A DNA stretch of 64,000 nucleotides, taken from contig NC_091864.1 in the NCBI RefSeq assembly GCF_019399895.1, positions 12,502,001-12,566,000 on the forward strand, read 5' to 3'. The notes under the pieces are model-generated. The model was not told the DNA's origin. It saw only the letters and a list, made by a program, of their open reading frames with translations, and did no database searches. This DNA is from Cardiocondyla obscurior. Lineage: Eukaryota; Arthropoda; Insecta; Hymenoptera; Formicidae. The translations under genes and the position numbers were made by a program. Numbering within the stretch: position 1 is the first letter of the stretch; each line of letters begins with the position of its first letter. Positions 1 to 12,950 of the stretch are shown in pieces.

Positions 1-605
1 GCAAAGAGCAAAAAAGTTTTATTTTAAAATAAATTTTTCGAATTTTTTAATAGGTTGTGTATGTACATTATTTTTAATTTTGAAATAACAATAAATAATA
101 CTGTTGAAATGCAGCTTCTGATCAAGAAACTGTTATATTTACAAAATTAATTTTAACTAAATTTTTTCTTTTTAAATATAAGTTTTATACTTTAAATGTT
201 TCATTATTAAAAATAATAATCAAATTAATAAATGTTATGTGTCTCATATATGATTAATCTAGCTAATCCAGATAAAACTAGATTGAATTAATTAATCATA
301 TATGATGTAATAAAGAAAATCAATTTTTAACTCAAATAAGGGAAACTAAACACGTTAATAGAAGTATTACTGCCGTAAATATTTTAAATTTAGATTTTTA
401 AATAGAAAATGCAGATTTTAAAAATAGATAAAAATTAAATTTGAATAAATTAAAAAGCTGTAGATAGAAAAAATTTTAACATATTCTTTCAAGTACGTTA
501 TATCAATTTTTTCAGTAGTATAGCACAACCAAAAATTCGTATTATTTGCATCACTATATATATGTATATATTAATGGAATTTTTAAAAACTCCATCCACT
601 CCCAC

Positions 606-2952
606 CTGAGTGGCAGTGGCAAGAGCTGTAGGAGACGCGGCAATGATTTGTGCAGGCGAAGAGTTTCCCTTAGATGAATCCGTGCTGTTGAGGCGAACAA
701 CTCCCACCGTCTGCTGTTGCTGCGACTGTCCTCCATTTTGCCCCTGACTCGATGATTGATGCGACGACGAAGGAGTCGCTTGCTGTATTAGAACATTAGA
801 CTTATCGTCGTCTTCACTAAACGCTGGTAGAAGATCTTCTCTTCCGTGATATTTGTAACAATTTATTACAATCTGCCGTAACGCGTGAGTCCAAGAGATC
901 TGAAATTAATGATATTATTTAATTACTATGTCTAACTTTCAAATATGTCAGCTTATAACAAAAAGATAAAAAATAAGTTAAAACCTATTTCTTATCAATA
1001 TTACACACTTTTTGTTTTTCGTCCTCCGAGCGCGCGTCCATCCGGACATTAGCCCAAGGTAATTCCTTGGGCCACCAAGGAGGTCGCGTGCTGTCTCTTC
1101 CCCAACCAGGTTTTCCTCTACCTGTAGAATACTTTAGCATCAGCGGGATAAACGCTCGGAGCTGTGCTTGTGTCATCTTCTCCACCGGCGTCGGTATACC
1201 GTCGATTATAAGTGGTGGTAATTCGAATAATGATGGATCGTCCTGCACAGGCGGCGGCGCTTGTTGCGCAAGTGCGCTTTCCAGTTCGTCCATGATAACA
1301 TTTCTTAAGGTTTTAAGAACATCCTCTAATGGCTTTGCTCCAAAAACTTTGTAACTACTATTTGGTTTTCCTGGCGTAGCCACTAATACTACAGCCTGTT
1401 GTCCTACTCGCGTAGCAAATTCGTCAATAGTTTGCTGTAAAAAAATTCATAAAATAAAAAATAAATACAATACTATTAGAGTAAATATATGTACAAATGC
1501 AGAAATCCATGTAGCAATAAAAATGTGACCCTGCTTAATTATCCGAAAGTTTACTTACTCTAAGCTTTCTTAAAAGTCTGTTCTGTTGTCTCTTTCTGAT
1601 ACTAGGATTGGTTTCAAAACTGTGAGGTCGTTTTCGTTTCTTAGCTGACACAATGGCAGCAGCTGCAGCAACTCCTACGGGCCCTAGAGTTTTTAAACGC
1701 AAAAAAAGAATATTTTAGTTTTCTCAACTTTACATTACTTAATATGCCAATAAAACAAAACCAAAAAAAAAGCTTTAAAAATATATTTTAAATTAGAAAA
1801 TTCAGTAACGAGATAAATGTTATGTAGCAAAATATTTAACAAGCTGCAATGACATATAAAAAACATAAAAATATATCTTCAAGAAAACAAAGATGCATAA
1901 GTAACGATAAAATATAAAACATATTTGGAATAAAAGTTATTTTTTATTACATTTTTTAATTTAAATATTAGATGTAAATAATAGGTTAATTATATCAAAC
2001 TATGGCATGATTTGTGATACTGAGCCAAATGTGTAACATGAAAATACAGCCAAACTTATTATCCTGAAGCAAATTTATTTTATGTTACCAATATTTCTTT
2101 GAATTTCGTGCGTTATGGATTATTTACAATTATGAGTACACTCCACTATCATCTAGCACTGATAGTATAAAGCAAGTAAAGACACATAATGCAAATATTA
2201 TAAAATGCACAATGACAAATTTAACATATAATTAAATAATTAATGAGTATATTGTAAGCAACAAAATGTATTAGTAAAACAAAAAAAAGATATATATTAT
2301 CATGCTATTTTGTAATGTAACTAAAAATAACAATTATTTCTTTCTTGATAAATTTATCTTATCATTCTTTGTATAATATTAAAATAAAATTCAATATTAA
2401 TTTTCCATGAAATAAAATATTACTTAATTTTATTTCATGGCCAATTATGTATATTAATATTTTAATTAAATAAAATTAATCAGATCTAGCTCAAACTCAT
2501 GAAAAATTATCTTTCACATCATACAAAAAAAAAAAAATAAATAAATATAGAACATCTTAATCAGTTATATTCAACATTGCATATATTTTTTTTATATGCA
2601 TATATGAAATATGTTTGTCTATATAAGTAGCAAAGATGTTATATCCTCTTACTTGAAATTTAGTGATCTTGCGAGGAGATTAGCTGTAATGCTAAATAAT
2701 ATGATAACATTTTCTGCGTGTCGTGTGCTCGACCCATAAATAAAGGTGAAAAAGCAAAAAAAATGAGAAATCACCATTAATGTGTTTGAATTGCCAACCT
2801 GCTGCAGCGAGTTGAGCTGTCACATCGTCATCCATGGCCGCCGTGAGCAGATCCCCCTCCTCATACGTCTCGGATCCGCTACTAGGCTCGTCATCGTCGT
2901 CATCCGAGAGCCTGCGTAACGTACTAGTCTCTGCATCTTGCACAGACACCAT
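606..2952 (-). CDS. ewg: erect wing / NRF1-family transcription factor (5' part, runs off left edge)
   Basis: Sequence-specific nuclear transcription factor of the NRF1/erect wing family, needed in flies for neuronal and flight-muscle development. Coding exons read on the minus strand: 2952-2799, 1683-1559, 1434-1009 and 899-606, all with GT/AG borders and matching phases (1, 0, 0, 0), giving the first 333 residues; the activation half lies left of the window. The N-terminus is acidic (runs of Asp around residues 17-21), exon 2 carries a basic NLS-like stretch (AKKRKRPH), and exons 3-4 carry the family hallmark DNA-binding/dimerisation domain: a PGWGRDSTRPPWWP block followed by PWANVR and, across the next splice, SWTHALRQIVINCYKYHGRED. 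After that comes a Gln/Ser-rich region. The start is the ATG at 2952, just inside an exon that begins with an acceptor at 3062/3063. Family assignment is very secure; the symbol follows insect usage. Confidence 0.93.
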
Positions 2953-3062
2953 CTTTAGTTTTTTGTCTGCCGTTTTGGTATCCTATATACTGCAACCACG
3001 TTGAAGGAATTTTCCGACGTCAATCTCAGTGGCAGTTTCGATTTCTTCTACATCACCTTAGC
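2953..3062 (-). other. ewg: ewg 5' UTR part of first coding exon
   Basis: A pyrimidine-rich acceptor (TTTTCAG on the minus strand) ends at 3063, so the exon holding the ewg start codon appears to begin at 3062, leaving about 110 bases of untranslated leader. At least one further non-coding exon must lie upstream. A good donor, CAAG|GTGCGTA, ends an exon at 4046 inside the CpG-rich block and is the best candidate partner. This is inferred from splice signals alone. Confidence 0.55.
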
Positions 3063-4950
3063 CTGAAAAGACAAAATAACTCGTTAGTGAGATTCCCATA
3101 CACAATTAGTTACTCTGGGCACAAAAATACCCTGCAAAATTTGAGACCCTTTAGAACCAAGTGTTCTAGTTTTTCCACAACTTTACATATAAATAAACAT
3201 CCATTAATCCGTTTCTGAATAAATTAAATGATTAACTTTACTTATTTCCAGTCACGTAAAGTTACTTAGAAGCTGGAACAATCAGTCTTTAATAATTTGT
3301 AGACTGGAGTTGGTATGCTAGTTGCAAGCATGTCCAGCACAATGTTTAGTGTGAACTTTACACTTGGAATGGTGAAAGAAAAAAAAGGGACAGAGGCACG
3401 GGTCTCTCTAGTCCAGAGGAAGGGAAAGAAAACCAGATAAGTCTGGGTATGTACATTTCGCATAACTGACGTGCTACGGACGACGGGTGGCCTTCCGCGG
3501 GGAAGACTTCCGCTCGCAGATACGGTGCTTTTGACGGCCAGGAAGGCGAGAGGTTATTGCCCAAGGCGGGAAGAAGGGCGTCCCCAGCACAGCGTAACTT
3601 CGCGAACATAACTGATCACGGAAGGAACGAGCGTGGTGATGACGGTGGCGGTGGTGACAACAACAACGGCAATGGTGGTGTTGTCGTTGGCGGTGGCCGC
3701 GTCCGACTGCCTCGTGGCATCGTCGCGGTCACAAAGTTGACAAACGCGGACAGCAAGACGACGCGGCGCGCGATAAAGAACGCGCGCGTAAGTCGCGAGG
3801 TGGACGGAAAGAAGGAGAGAGAGAGAGCGAGAGAGGACGCGGCAGCTAGCGGCGAGGCAGAGAGGGAGACGCGAGGATATGCGCGTTTATTCGGGCCGAT
3901 ACTTTGGGGGGGCAATGAAAATGCGCAGGGCACACGCAAAAGAGACCACCGGGTAGCCGGGTAAGCGGAGCGGCGTCACGACGGCTGCTCGGTAACGCGG
4001 AGCCGATGGAGCAGGCCCAGTGAAGATCGCGAGTTGCGTACGCACCTTGGTGTAGTTCCCGCGGAGTGGATGGCAAGGGAGGGCTTATAGGGCCACTTTG
4101 GCGCGTGTCTGCGGGGAGGCGACCGCCTCGGCTACGCTCTCGCACCACGCCCCGCGCACGCGGTCGCGCCCGCGCTTATCATCGCACCGATGTGGCCGAT
4201 CGTGAGGCGGCAAACGCGCCGGGGCTTGCCCACGACTTGCCGATTACCTTGAGCCTCGGGACGCGTGACGCGCGACAACCTTAGCCGCCATGGCCGGTAT
4301 TCGGTGGCGGCGGCGGGCGTATCGATCGGCCACCGAGCGGGCCTCCATCACCCACCCACCACCACCGACAACAAAACGCGGACACCACGGCACCGGCCAT
4401 CTTGGGTGAGCCTGCGCGATGCACGCCCGCCCGAGCAGACGATGCGAATTTCCACGGTTTTCGCGAACGACGCGGACGCCGCGCAACGTCGACGCCGACC
4501 TCTGCGGGCCCGTCGCCAGGGCCTCACGCCCGCCACCGCGCCAGCACTCACCGTTTCCCTGTTGATATCCGACGTGCGACACCGCCGATCCAGCCGTAAG
4601 CCAACGCCATGTACATATACACGACCCGGGTCGGCGCGATTGGCGGGAACCGCTCGGGCACGCGTCATGGCCGACACTCTACGCACCACGCTATTGGCCC
4701 GTCGGACACGTGACTGCCGTCTGCAGCTGCACGGTCCGCACACCACCGCCGCCGTGCCGCGTTCCGAACTCGCGAGCGACCCGCCGAATTTTCCTTTATG
4801 TAATGCCCATAACCTGTCCACGAGCCTCACCTGACAATCTTCGGCTTTTCGCTCGACGTCCGTCGAGTCCTTGGTTTCGCGTCGCTTTTCGGCCTCTTGG
4901 CCGCAGTGGCCCTTCACGTATGCATTGCATTTTTCTCTATCCAACGTGTC
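3063..4950. promoter_or_regulatory. CpG-rich block, probable ewg promoter and first non-coding exon
   Basis: From about 3.48 to 4.93 kb the sequence is abruptly GC- and CpG-rich compared with its AT-rich surroundings, with purine runs near 3815-3870. It gives long overlapping open frames on both strands with low-complexity Arg/Pro/Ala translations, typical of GC-rich non-coding DNA. A minus-strand donor at 4046/4045 fits a first non-coding ewg exon, so the promoter probably lies just right of it. No core promoter element was pinned down. Confidence 0.45.
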
Positions 4951-5950
4951 CTTCGAGAAAAATCAACTAGACCTATATTAGTTGTTTACTACTAGACTGT
5001 TAACATTTCTGGTGCAAAAGCGTCCGATACAGTTTCGATTAATTAATTTACCTGATAAAAAAACTATATTTTTTTACTGTACTGCTTTATACTATATATT
5101 TTATTATGATACTTTATTCACGTAGAAACTTGCCAAACGCATTATTTTGCCTTGATTCTGTAAAAGTGTAAGAAATCATTGCCAATTCCTGATTTACAGT
5201 TTTGTTTTTTCTTGTTTCGTAAAGTAGAATATTCATGTTGAGCAAACCTGTTAAAGACTTAAAAAGTACAGTAGTTGACTGTTGAGTAATGATTTTAAAT
5301 TTTTTCTAAAAGTTCAAGGCTTGATTCATTTTTCAAATGTTTCTTATGTGTCATAAATCAGACTCGCATTCGTAATTTCACACTTTATAATAAAACCACA
5401 TTTATTTATCTATTATATATTCTAAGACGTACACACAGGAAAAGATAGGCAAAGAAGTCCATCACAGACACACTACTACAATGCTGAATTACTCCTAGTC
5501 ATGCTTTTTAAAACCAGTGGAAAATACAGTACTTTGTTCCTATCTTGTTTTTACAATTGTTACATTCTACAGTACAAAAGTATCAATACCTAATTAATTA
5601 TATATAATAATGTTGCAAAATGGCATAAAGCGGCTCTTTACATATCACATCTGGGATGATAGAAGCTACAAGTTTCACATCACGCTACCAAAACGAGATT
5701 TAGATTAAAGTCTTGTGAAGACTTTAATTGCTCCTCTTTATCAAATAAGAACGCGTATTACAAACCTTTAAATCGTTTTAATATCGCGACATTCTTCTCT
5801 ATGAACTCTAGTTTTATTTCTCCATACAATTCAGAATATACTCTTAAACATAATTTGCCGTTACGGTAATGTTTCCTGATAATCTCAAAACAAGGTAATT
5901 TTCTAAAAGATCCAGTTGGTATAAGAATAACGTAGGTACTCCGTCAATCT
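4951..5950. other. Intergenic, includes shifted 3' UTR
   Basis: AT-rich interval between the ewg promoter block and the shifted stop codon. The right part should be shifted 3' UTR; minus-strand AATAAA matches occur near 5400 (plus-strand tttatttat). I see no coding potential and no RNA gene. Confidence 0.4.
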
Positions 5951-8900
5951 TCAAGCCCACGGCTTGCTTTTGTGACAGAACTTTCCATACCAGCCCGGCT
6001 CACAGAGGCACGTGTCGTTCGGTTGACAGGTTCCGTGTTTACATGGTTTGCTGCACGTCGAACGCTGCGACGGAACGCGCGTTGTCGCTATTTCGCAATG
6101 ATTGCCCTTATACTCGTTCGAACATCTGCAGATGTTAATACCTTTGCACTTGCCTCCGTTGAGACAAGGAATCACGCACTTGGCTAAAAAAAAAAAAAAA
6201 AAAATAAAAAGAATAATATTCTCCTTTATTTCATTTCTGTGTCGACAAGTTATTAATGAGACACTTTGATACTCTTTGTACTCACAGAATTCGCAGCGCA
6301 AGCCAAAGTAGCCCTTCGGACACTCACAGACATCCTTTTGAATGCATTTTCCTCCATTCAAACACTTTTCCGTGCAGATACCTAGAATCATTTGGTGCAG
6401 CCTTTGATAAGTGAGAAAAACCTTTTTAATTTTTATAGAAAAATGTTGCGTGTCGGAGGGCTAAGTGTACGATTGGTCAGTACGTCAGCGGGCACGAGCG
6501 CGTCTGGAAAGGTGCTGGACTCGATAATAAGGGTCGACCATGCCGGCGAGTTGGGAGCTGACAGGATATACGCCGGACAAATGGCAGTACTGGGTATAGT
6601 CACTTAAATATGTGATATTCGTATTATAATGTAAATGTAGATGAGGAAGTTTAACCGATTTCTCAAAGCACAGGCAGAACGGCGGTCGGGCCGACCATAC
6701 AGCATATGTGGGATCAAGAAAAGCGGCACCGTGCCAAATTCGAAGAGCTGATTTGCAAGTACCGGGTCAGACCCACCGTCCTCATCCCGCTATGGAATAT
6801 CGCCGGGTTTGCTCTGGGCGCCGGTACCGCTCTCCTGGGCGAGAAAGCGGCGATGGCGTGCACCGTGGCGGTGGAGACCGTCATCGTCGAACACTATAAT
6901 GATCAGTTACGCGTACTGATGGAGAACAGCGACAGCGTGGACAAAGAGATACTCGAGACTATCAAAAAATTCCGCGACGAGGAACAGGAACACCACGATA
7001 CGGGAATCGGTCATGGTGCAGAGCAAGCGCCGTTCTATCAAGCTCTGACGAATGTGATCAAATGCGGCTGCAAAACAGCTATCTCTATCTCTAAAGTGAT
7101 ATGAATAAGTGTTTTCAAAGCGTTAAACTACATATTACATAACATATTGCGCAATAAAGAAATGTATTGTAAAATTGTCTATAATATTATAATGTGTATA
7201 TAGATAATAATAGTAAGTTATGTGTCGATTTTCTACGTGAATTGTTAACAGAGATAGAATTAATAGCACACGAGATATTCCGTGTTTAGAACATTGTTCA
7301 ATATTTCAAATAAATGTGATTAATTTTTCTTTGTAACAATTTTTTAATTTAAACATCTTATTTTTGCAAACATAATAAAAATAAAATAGTTAAAAAGTAA
7401 AATTTAAATTAAAGATGCGATGTGTCTTTAAAATTTACTTCTGAACTTTACTTTCTATTGCGTTTCCACCGAACAAATTTTGTCGTATGTCTATGTAATT
7501 TGTTATACCTCCTTCACAATAAGGGCCTTGATATCCTGGCGGGCACGAGCACACGCCTGGCGCCGTGCAATTACCGCCATTCATACAATTTGGATAACAA
7601 AGGGCTTTTTTACAATGAGGCCCTAGATAACCATCTGGACAGGGGCCAGGGTTAGGCTCTGTAAAAATAAAATATAATTAGAAGATGGCATATATAGTTA
7701 ATTTGATATTTGCACACACACACACGCACGCACGCACACATATGTATGCACATATACCTATTTAATAATTATCTTTGTACGATTAAAAACGAGGTACGAT
7801 TTGGTAACAAAACCGAACACGATCTCGTAGTTAAACCGATAAGATAATATTGTTCTAGAGCATGCAATATCATGCAAATTTTGCAAATTTCCTTTAAAAA
7901 ACCACACCATAATCTGTGGAATTGAGATAAATACGAGATAATACAGTTTGATCTCGTGTCTCGCGTTACAAAGCTGAGAATTAATATTTTCTGCGTGCAT
8001 ACTTTATCTGAATTCCACGGCACGTGCAGATCGTGGTTTTCTTCCCGACTAAGTTTTTTTTTTCCAGTCAAGGGAGAAAGCAACGATGTTGAAACCCATT
8101 TAATTATTTCACGTTTGCCCATTCAGCCTACTGCGAATCATTGATGATTTATTATCGCAGAAGCGATTACACGGAGCGTTCGAAAGAATCATATTCCGCT
8201 ACGCCCATCTAAATTCGAGTAGATAAAAAATAATTACATGTCACGTGGATCGTTATTTGCTAGTCTTTTCTCATTCGTGATCTGTATGACGATTTGGCCG
8301 ATTGTACATGCTTATCCTTTTTTAATTTTTGATAATACCGGGACATTTATGTATGCAAAAAAAAATGTATATGTATAAATTATAATAATAATATAAACAC
8401 ATACTCGACTTAATTATTAGCAATTTAAGTGCACAGAGATTGAGAGAGCTGACAGTAACGCCGAGAAGGCAGGGCAGACTCGTGCGTTCTTTTGCATTAA
8501 GTAGGCAATTAGGCACTTAATTCGTAATTCGCGAACAATGACTCGAGGAAGCGTAGAGCTGGCCAACGCTTAACAAACAAAATGCCAGGCAAGACAAAAT
8601 AATTAAAAAAAAAAGTTGTTAACGTAGAAAATACAAGCATGTAAAATGAAAAAATAATAACCGGTTTGAAGTAACGTTTTAGCAAACAGAAACCGCCTTG
8701 CCTAACTCACACTTGACAGCAAGAAGAGCGATTGACGCTATTCAACACTTTACAATTGCAATTGTCGCAATTATAAGAAAGTTGTACTGCGCATAAAGGT
8801 AGCGTTAGAATCTGGCTTTGAACGAGAATGTTTCTTACGCAAAAGATAAGCTTCACAAAAGCGGTCCACGTTTCCGCCTTGCGAGCGGCGGTGGGTCCGA

Positions 8901-11900
8901 AACTGGCGAGTTAATGTTGCATTTTCGATCTTCCTTCATTACATTATACGTACCACTTTGCTTGGCAAATAAACGCGAACTAAAGTTACCCAAGCAAATG
9001 CGCGTTTGTGGGAAATTGGAGAAAATTTCTTTTCGGAAAAAAAGTCCCAAAGAGATTAAGATAATCCTTTAAGGCGATTCTTCGAGATAATCCTTTAAGA
9101 TAATCCTTCTTTTATTTCAAAATGACGTGAAATGAGAAACGAACGACGTATAAAATTAGCAAGCTTTTACGAAGGCAATAAAAAAAAAGGGCCCAGTAGA
9201 GTTAATCGATTTGCTACTCCGTTTGACACCTTGACAAACGTGCGAATCCCTCGTTTGGACCACGTCGCGATGATCCTCGGCGCAACCGTTTAACGACATA
9301 ACACCTATAAATCTCCTGGGGCACCGTGGAGAAGGTTCAACGCGCTCACCTCGCATAATTATCGGACCCAACGGCTCTAGCGGGCAGGTACAGATAGACA
9401 ATCTTTCTCTTACAAAGTATCAAAACGTGCGCTCGCGCGCGCATCGGATACATGCCGCGGCTGTCGATTAAATAAAAAAGAGGAGAGGCAGTCGGAACGA
9501 ATGAACGATGCGCGAACCGGATTTCGTGGGCGCGCTTTACGCGACGAGACGCAGCATCCTCGCGAGGGGCGAGGAGATCCGGGAGGATAAGAAAACGTGC
9601 CTTCGATAGCCGACCGCCTCTCCCGTATCGATCAAGAGCATGCAGCAAATTAGGCGATGAATTACTGCTGATACAGAACTGTATGTGCGAGTGAAGAGGT
9701 GGTGATCGTGGGCGCGACTGACGGACTCACCGCGCACGGTGCATTCTTTTCGCAAACGGAGACGGAGGGGCGTCCCGTTTAGAGGTTTCCCCTTGCGGGT
9801 CTCGATCATCAGACTGATCCCAAATTGCGCTATGCCCGAATTGCCGGCGCAAGGCAGCAAGATGCTGAAGTCTGCAACGAAAAACAAACAGGGTGAGAAT
9901 CTGTATCTATGCTTTTCTCCTCCCCCTCCCGCTTCATCTTTTGTCTATCTGTGCTCTATCGCGCGTCTTTCTCACTTTGACTTTTTATTCTGACCTCCAA
10001 TAATCTTCCGAAAATGTTTATATAAGTTACAACTCTTTGATATTTATTTCTACCTCGGAAAACAACAGCAGCAATGAGAAACAGATCCTGGCGCGAAGGG
10101 TTTTCTATTTGGATATCATCAGCACCGAGATACAGTATTTATTCAATCTGGAGAAAACTAAAGTATATTTTACATTCATCTATTTAACATTGATTAATGA
10201 CAATTAACATAAAATATTTTTTTTTCCTTCAGTTACACGCAATATATGAACATGACCGGTCAAACTGTATGTACATATGTACACAAAGATAAAAAGTTAT
10301 ATAAGCGTATTATTAATAATTGAGTAATAATTTTCGTATACGATTAAGAATGTCGGTAAACAGAATCAAACACACTCTTGCAATTTGATAAGATAACATT
10401 GCTCTAACACATACAATTTTATGCGTATTTAATATAATTCTCATATTTATTTGAGCTGTACTTTAATAGGAATTAAAAAAAAAAAAATCGTCAAAGTTCA
10501 GTTCCCGTAAGTCGTCGGAATAGCTTCGCTCCAGTTGAACGAAATATAATTTCCCGTGGGAAAGGCGGATGCGAGGTGTTCGATTTCTATACCAGCATTC
10601 CTCGTCTTTTCGTAGTTCAGGTAGATTTCACGCCGCGTGCCGACAAGAGGCATACCTTTGGCTCTGTGTAAATAGAAACGGTCGGCCCGGCATTTATGCA
10701 ACGCCGCATAGAGATAAAAGTTAGCCACGAAACGAACATATTTACGCATGAACGTGCGTGAAGAGATATCCAAATACAAACCCCATGTCCATTTATGTCG
10801 GAGATTAACTTTAATATCAGCTCAATTTACTTTAAACCTATTTTTTTTTTCCTCTAAAAAAATTAAAAATTCGATTGTTTCAACCTTTTGATGACATTGT
10901 TTCTAGTGCTTTTATTCATTCAGAAAGAAAAATAAAGACGGACGCACGTTCGTCTGATAAGTACAATTACCATAAAGTTGAAATAATCGGTTCTGAATCG
11001 AGGTAGTTTGTCTATTTTCGTAGAAACGGATATTGGAATGAAATTTTCTCGCGCAATAAATCTTCAAGTTTATTGTTAGACCTCGCGATTTCGTATTCAG
11101 CTTCCGTAGTCCAAATGTACGCCGACTGGCAAACGAAAACGCTATTATTAGTATGCTGATGCTGATTAGTGTTAAGCGAGAAGTAACGATAAACACCTCG
11201 CTACAATTTATCCGAGTTCCTAGGTAACTTATTCCGAGAACAATTATCTACAAATAAAAAAGTTATCAGTAATATATAATAAACAAATAAATAAAAAAAG
11301 TTTACAATTTAATTTAATTTAAAATTATAAATTTCATTGTATAATTATAAATTATATTTAGTAAAATAATATATACATGTATAGTATCATAATAAATTAA
11401 TAATTTTTCCAACGTGATATTTTCGCCTCGCGAGGTCTAATCTGTTAATCTTTAATATTTTATACATTTATTACAGATAAATTTCAATAAATCTCAATAA
11501 TAAAGATAATGTTCAGATTTCCTCTCATAAAGTTTCAGTAATTAAATAATTAAATACATCAAATTTTTCAAATTCTTAATTCATGAAAGCCACACAATCG
11601 GAAGAGTTCAGGTCGACGCGTCGATCGCACACAGATCATACTAAATATTAATGTTAAATTATTACCTTTCGGCTTCTTTGGCACCCGACCCTGCGTTTTA
11701 ATCGTGATGGACGGCGTTTTCAGGATGCTCTCGTCGAACGATTTTAATCGAAAAAAGTTGTAATAATACTTTTTTACTCCTGACTTCCACGTGAAATTCA
11801 CGTACGACACCTCACTGGGAATGATCGGCAGTTTGCTTTCGAATTCCGGGTCCAAGAGGTACGCTAACACCTGGCCCTCCGCGATCGCGTATATTTCCAT

Positions 11901-12362
11901 CGCCAGTCCTACGGTAGCCATAAAAAAAAACAGATATTGCAACATTTACAATTTTCATCGCCTGCGCGACGTCGAAAATATTGAATATAAGTATACATAT
12001 ATGTATTATATATAGTTTTCCTCTATCTTTAATTTAATTTAACGAGTGGCAGCAAACTTATCAAGAGAAAATCACCGTCGGGACCGTTTCGGGACGATGA
12101 GTACGAGGCAAAAAGGGTCACGTGCCACCGCGGGAGGGAAGAAAGCCGCGGGGGAAGAAGGGGAGAAAGGAAGAGAATCACTCAGTGCGAGAACCGTACC
12201 GCTGAACATCTTGATCTGCTGCTGGTCGATCCAGAGGGAGATGTCGCCGGCGGGCTTGTGACCGGGGCTGCTGGAGCGGTGCTGCTGGTGCCGGGCGAGT
12301 GCCGTGTCCAGGAGGAGGGCCAGCGCCGCTGCCACGGCCAGGGCGGCCGCAGCCGATCGCAT
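5951..12362 (-). CDS. shf: shifted, WIF1-like secreted WIF-EGF protein
   Basis: Secreted protein orthologous to vertebrate Wnt inhibitory factor 1; in flies shifted promotes Hedgehog movement through the heparan-sulfate matrix. Six minus-strand coding exons: 12362-12200, 11908-11666, 9871-9731, 7658-7509, 6381-6286 and 6183-5951. All junctions are phase 1, totalling 341 residues (WIF1 is 379). Residues 1-20 form an Ala/Leu-rich signal peptide (MRSAAAALAVAAALALLLDT). The WIF domain starts at SLWIDQQQIKMFSG and continues through YVNFTWKSG to the exon with PCAGNSGIAQFGISL. EGF-like repeats follow, with CLNGGKC and CKHGTC motifs. The first EGF repeat is reduced to its last C-x8-C part. COQ7 sits on the opposite strand in the intron between the 7658-7509 and 6381-6286 exons. 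I chose the ATG immediately before the signal peptide; in-frame upstream ATGs exist. Confidence 0.9.
6443..7104 (+). CDS. COQ7: COQ7, 5-demethoxyubiquinone hydroxylase, mitochondrial
   Basis: Di-iron monooxygenase that hydroxylates demethoxyubiquinone in coenzyme Q synthesis on the inner mitochondrial membrane. Exons 6443-6593 and 6674-7104 join across an 80-base intron at phase 1 to give 193 residues. After a Ser/Thr/Arg-rich presequence (MLRVGGLSVRLVSTSAG) come the family motifs: RVDHAGELGADRIYAGQMAVLG, then (after the splice) MWDQEKRH, AVETVIVEHYNDQ and FRDEEQEHHDTG. These supply the iron-ligand Glu and His residues, so the enzyme looks intact. The whole gene lies within an intron of shifted on the opposite strand, with its start only about 60 bases from a shifted EGF exon, so its promoter must overlap shifted exon/intron sequence. 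In-frame ATG at 6392 lies at the shifted splice site; 6443 is preferred because it opens the presequence. Confidence 0.95.
7153..7158 (+). terminator. COQ7 polyadenylation signal
   Basis: Canonical AATAAA about 50 bases after the COQ7 stop codon, placing the cleavage site within the same shifted intron. Confidence 0.7.
7659..9730. other. shifted intron (exon 3 to exon 4)
   Basis: Two-kilobase intron. It holds a short CA/CG-type dinucleotide tract at about 7717-7743 (cacaca...cgcacgcacg) and a moderately GC-rich part at 9.2-9.7 kb. I looked on the minus strand here for an exon supplying the missing first half of EGF repeat 1 and found none with the expected cysteine spacing. Confidence 0.5.
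9872..11665. other. shifted intron (exon 2 to exon 3)
   Basis: AT-rich intron of about 1.8 kb inside the WIF-domain coding region. A 93-codon minus-strand open frame at 10498-10779 is present but has no convincing splice sites, start context or recognisable motif. No other feature seen. Confidence 0.5.
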
Positions 12363-12950
12363 AATAGTAATCGCTCGCGGCGCGCCGCCGCCAGGTGTTG
12401 CGCGGTGCAAGAAAAGCCGCCCCCCCCTGGCGGCCGCCGTGCGTGCACTCGACGCGTTCCCGGCCCCGCGGTTCAACGTGCCGGCGTGCGATCCGACGCG
12501 TGAAATCGGCGGATTTCACGGCGCGCGCGCGCGCGCGAACACAACACGATCCCGCGTCCCACGCTCCGTGAGGAGCGGCGGGGGAGGGAGGAAGTCGACC
12601 GCGGTGATTTCAACGCACGGCTGTCCACCCCCTCGATCGGTAAAACAGACAGGAGGCGAGGGGTTGAGGGTGAGAGGGCGAAACGGTGCGAGGGTGAGAG
12701 GCGCGCGCGAGAGAGCTCTCTTGTCTGCCAACGATGCGCGTGAACCGCGTCGCTCCGGCGGACTGACTGACTGACTGACTGACTCTCAATGAGAGTCGAG
12801 GCACGCGGAGCGAGTAGCAAAACCTCTCCGTGGAGCGAGATAGAGATCTCGCAGACGGACCCGGGGCACGCCGGGGAGCGTCAGCGACGCGCCGCGAGCT
12901 AAGGCTGCGTGCACAACGCGCTGGGAATCTGCTTTCCCAGCATCTCCCTC
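12363..12950. promoter_or_regulatory. shifted 5' region, CpG-rich, with GACT repeat
   Basis: A CpG-dense block immediately upstream of the shifted start codon, expected to hold its 5' UTR and promoter. It includes an alternating GC tract near 12521-12537 and a tetranucleotide tract (about six GACT units) at 12762-12784. Open frames here are composition artefacts. No core promoter motif was assigned. Confidence 0.4.

Noticed and set aside
3557..4944. Several long overlapping open frames on both strands in the CpG-rich block
   Set aside because: Low-complexity Arg/Pro/Ala translations, mutually overlapping on opposite strands, and no family motifs; expected from GC-rich DNA lacking stop codons.
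10498..10779. 93-codon minus-strand frame inside a shifted intron
   Set aside because: No matching splice phase with shifted exons, no recognisable motif, and the true WIF-domain exon was found at 9871-9731.
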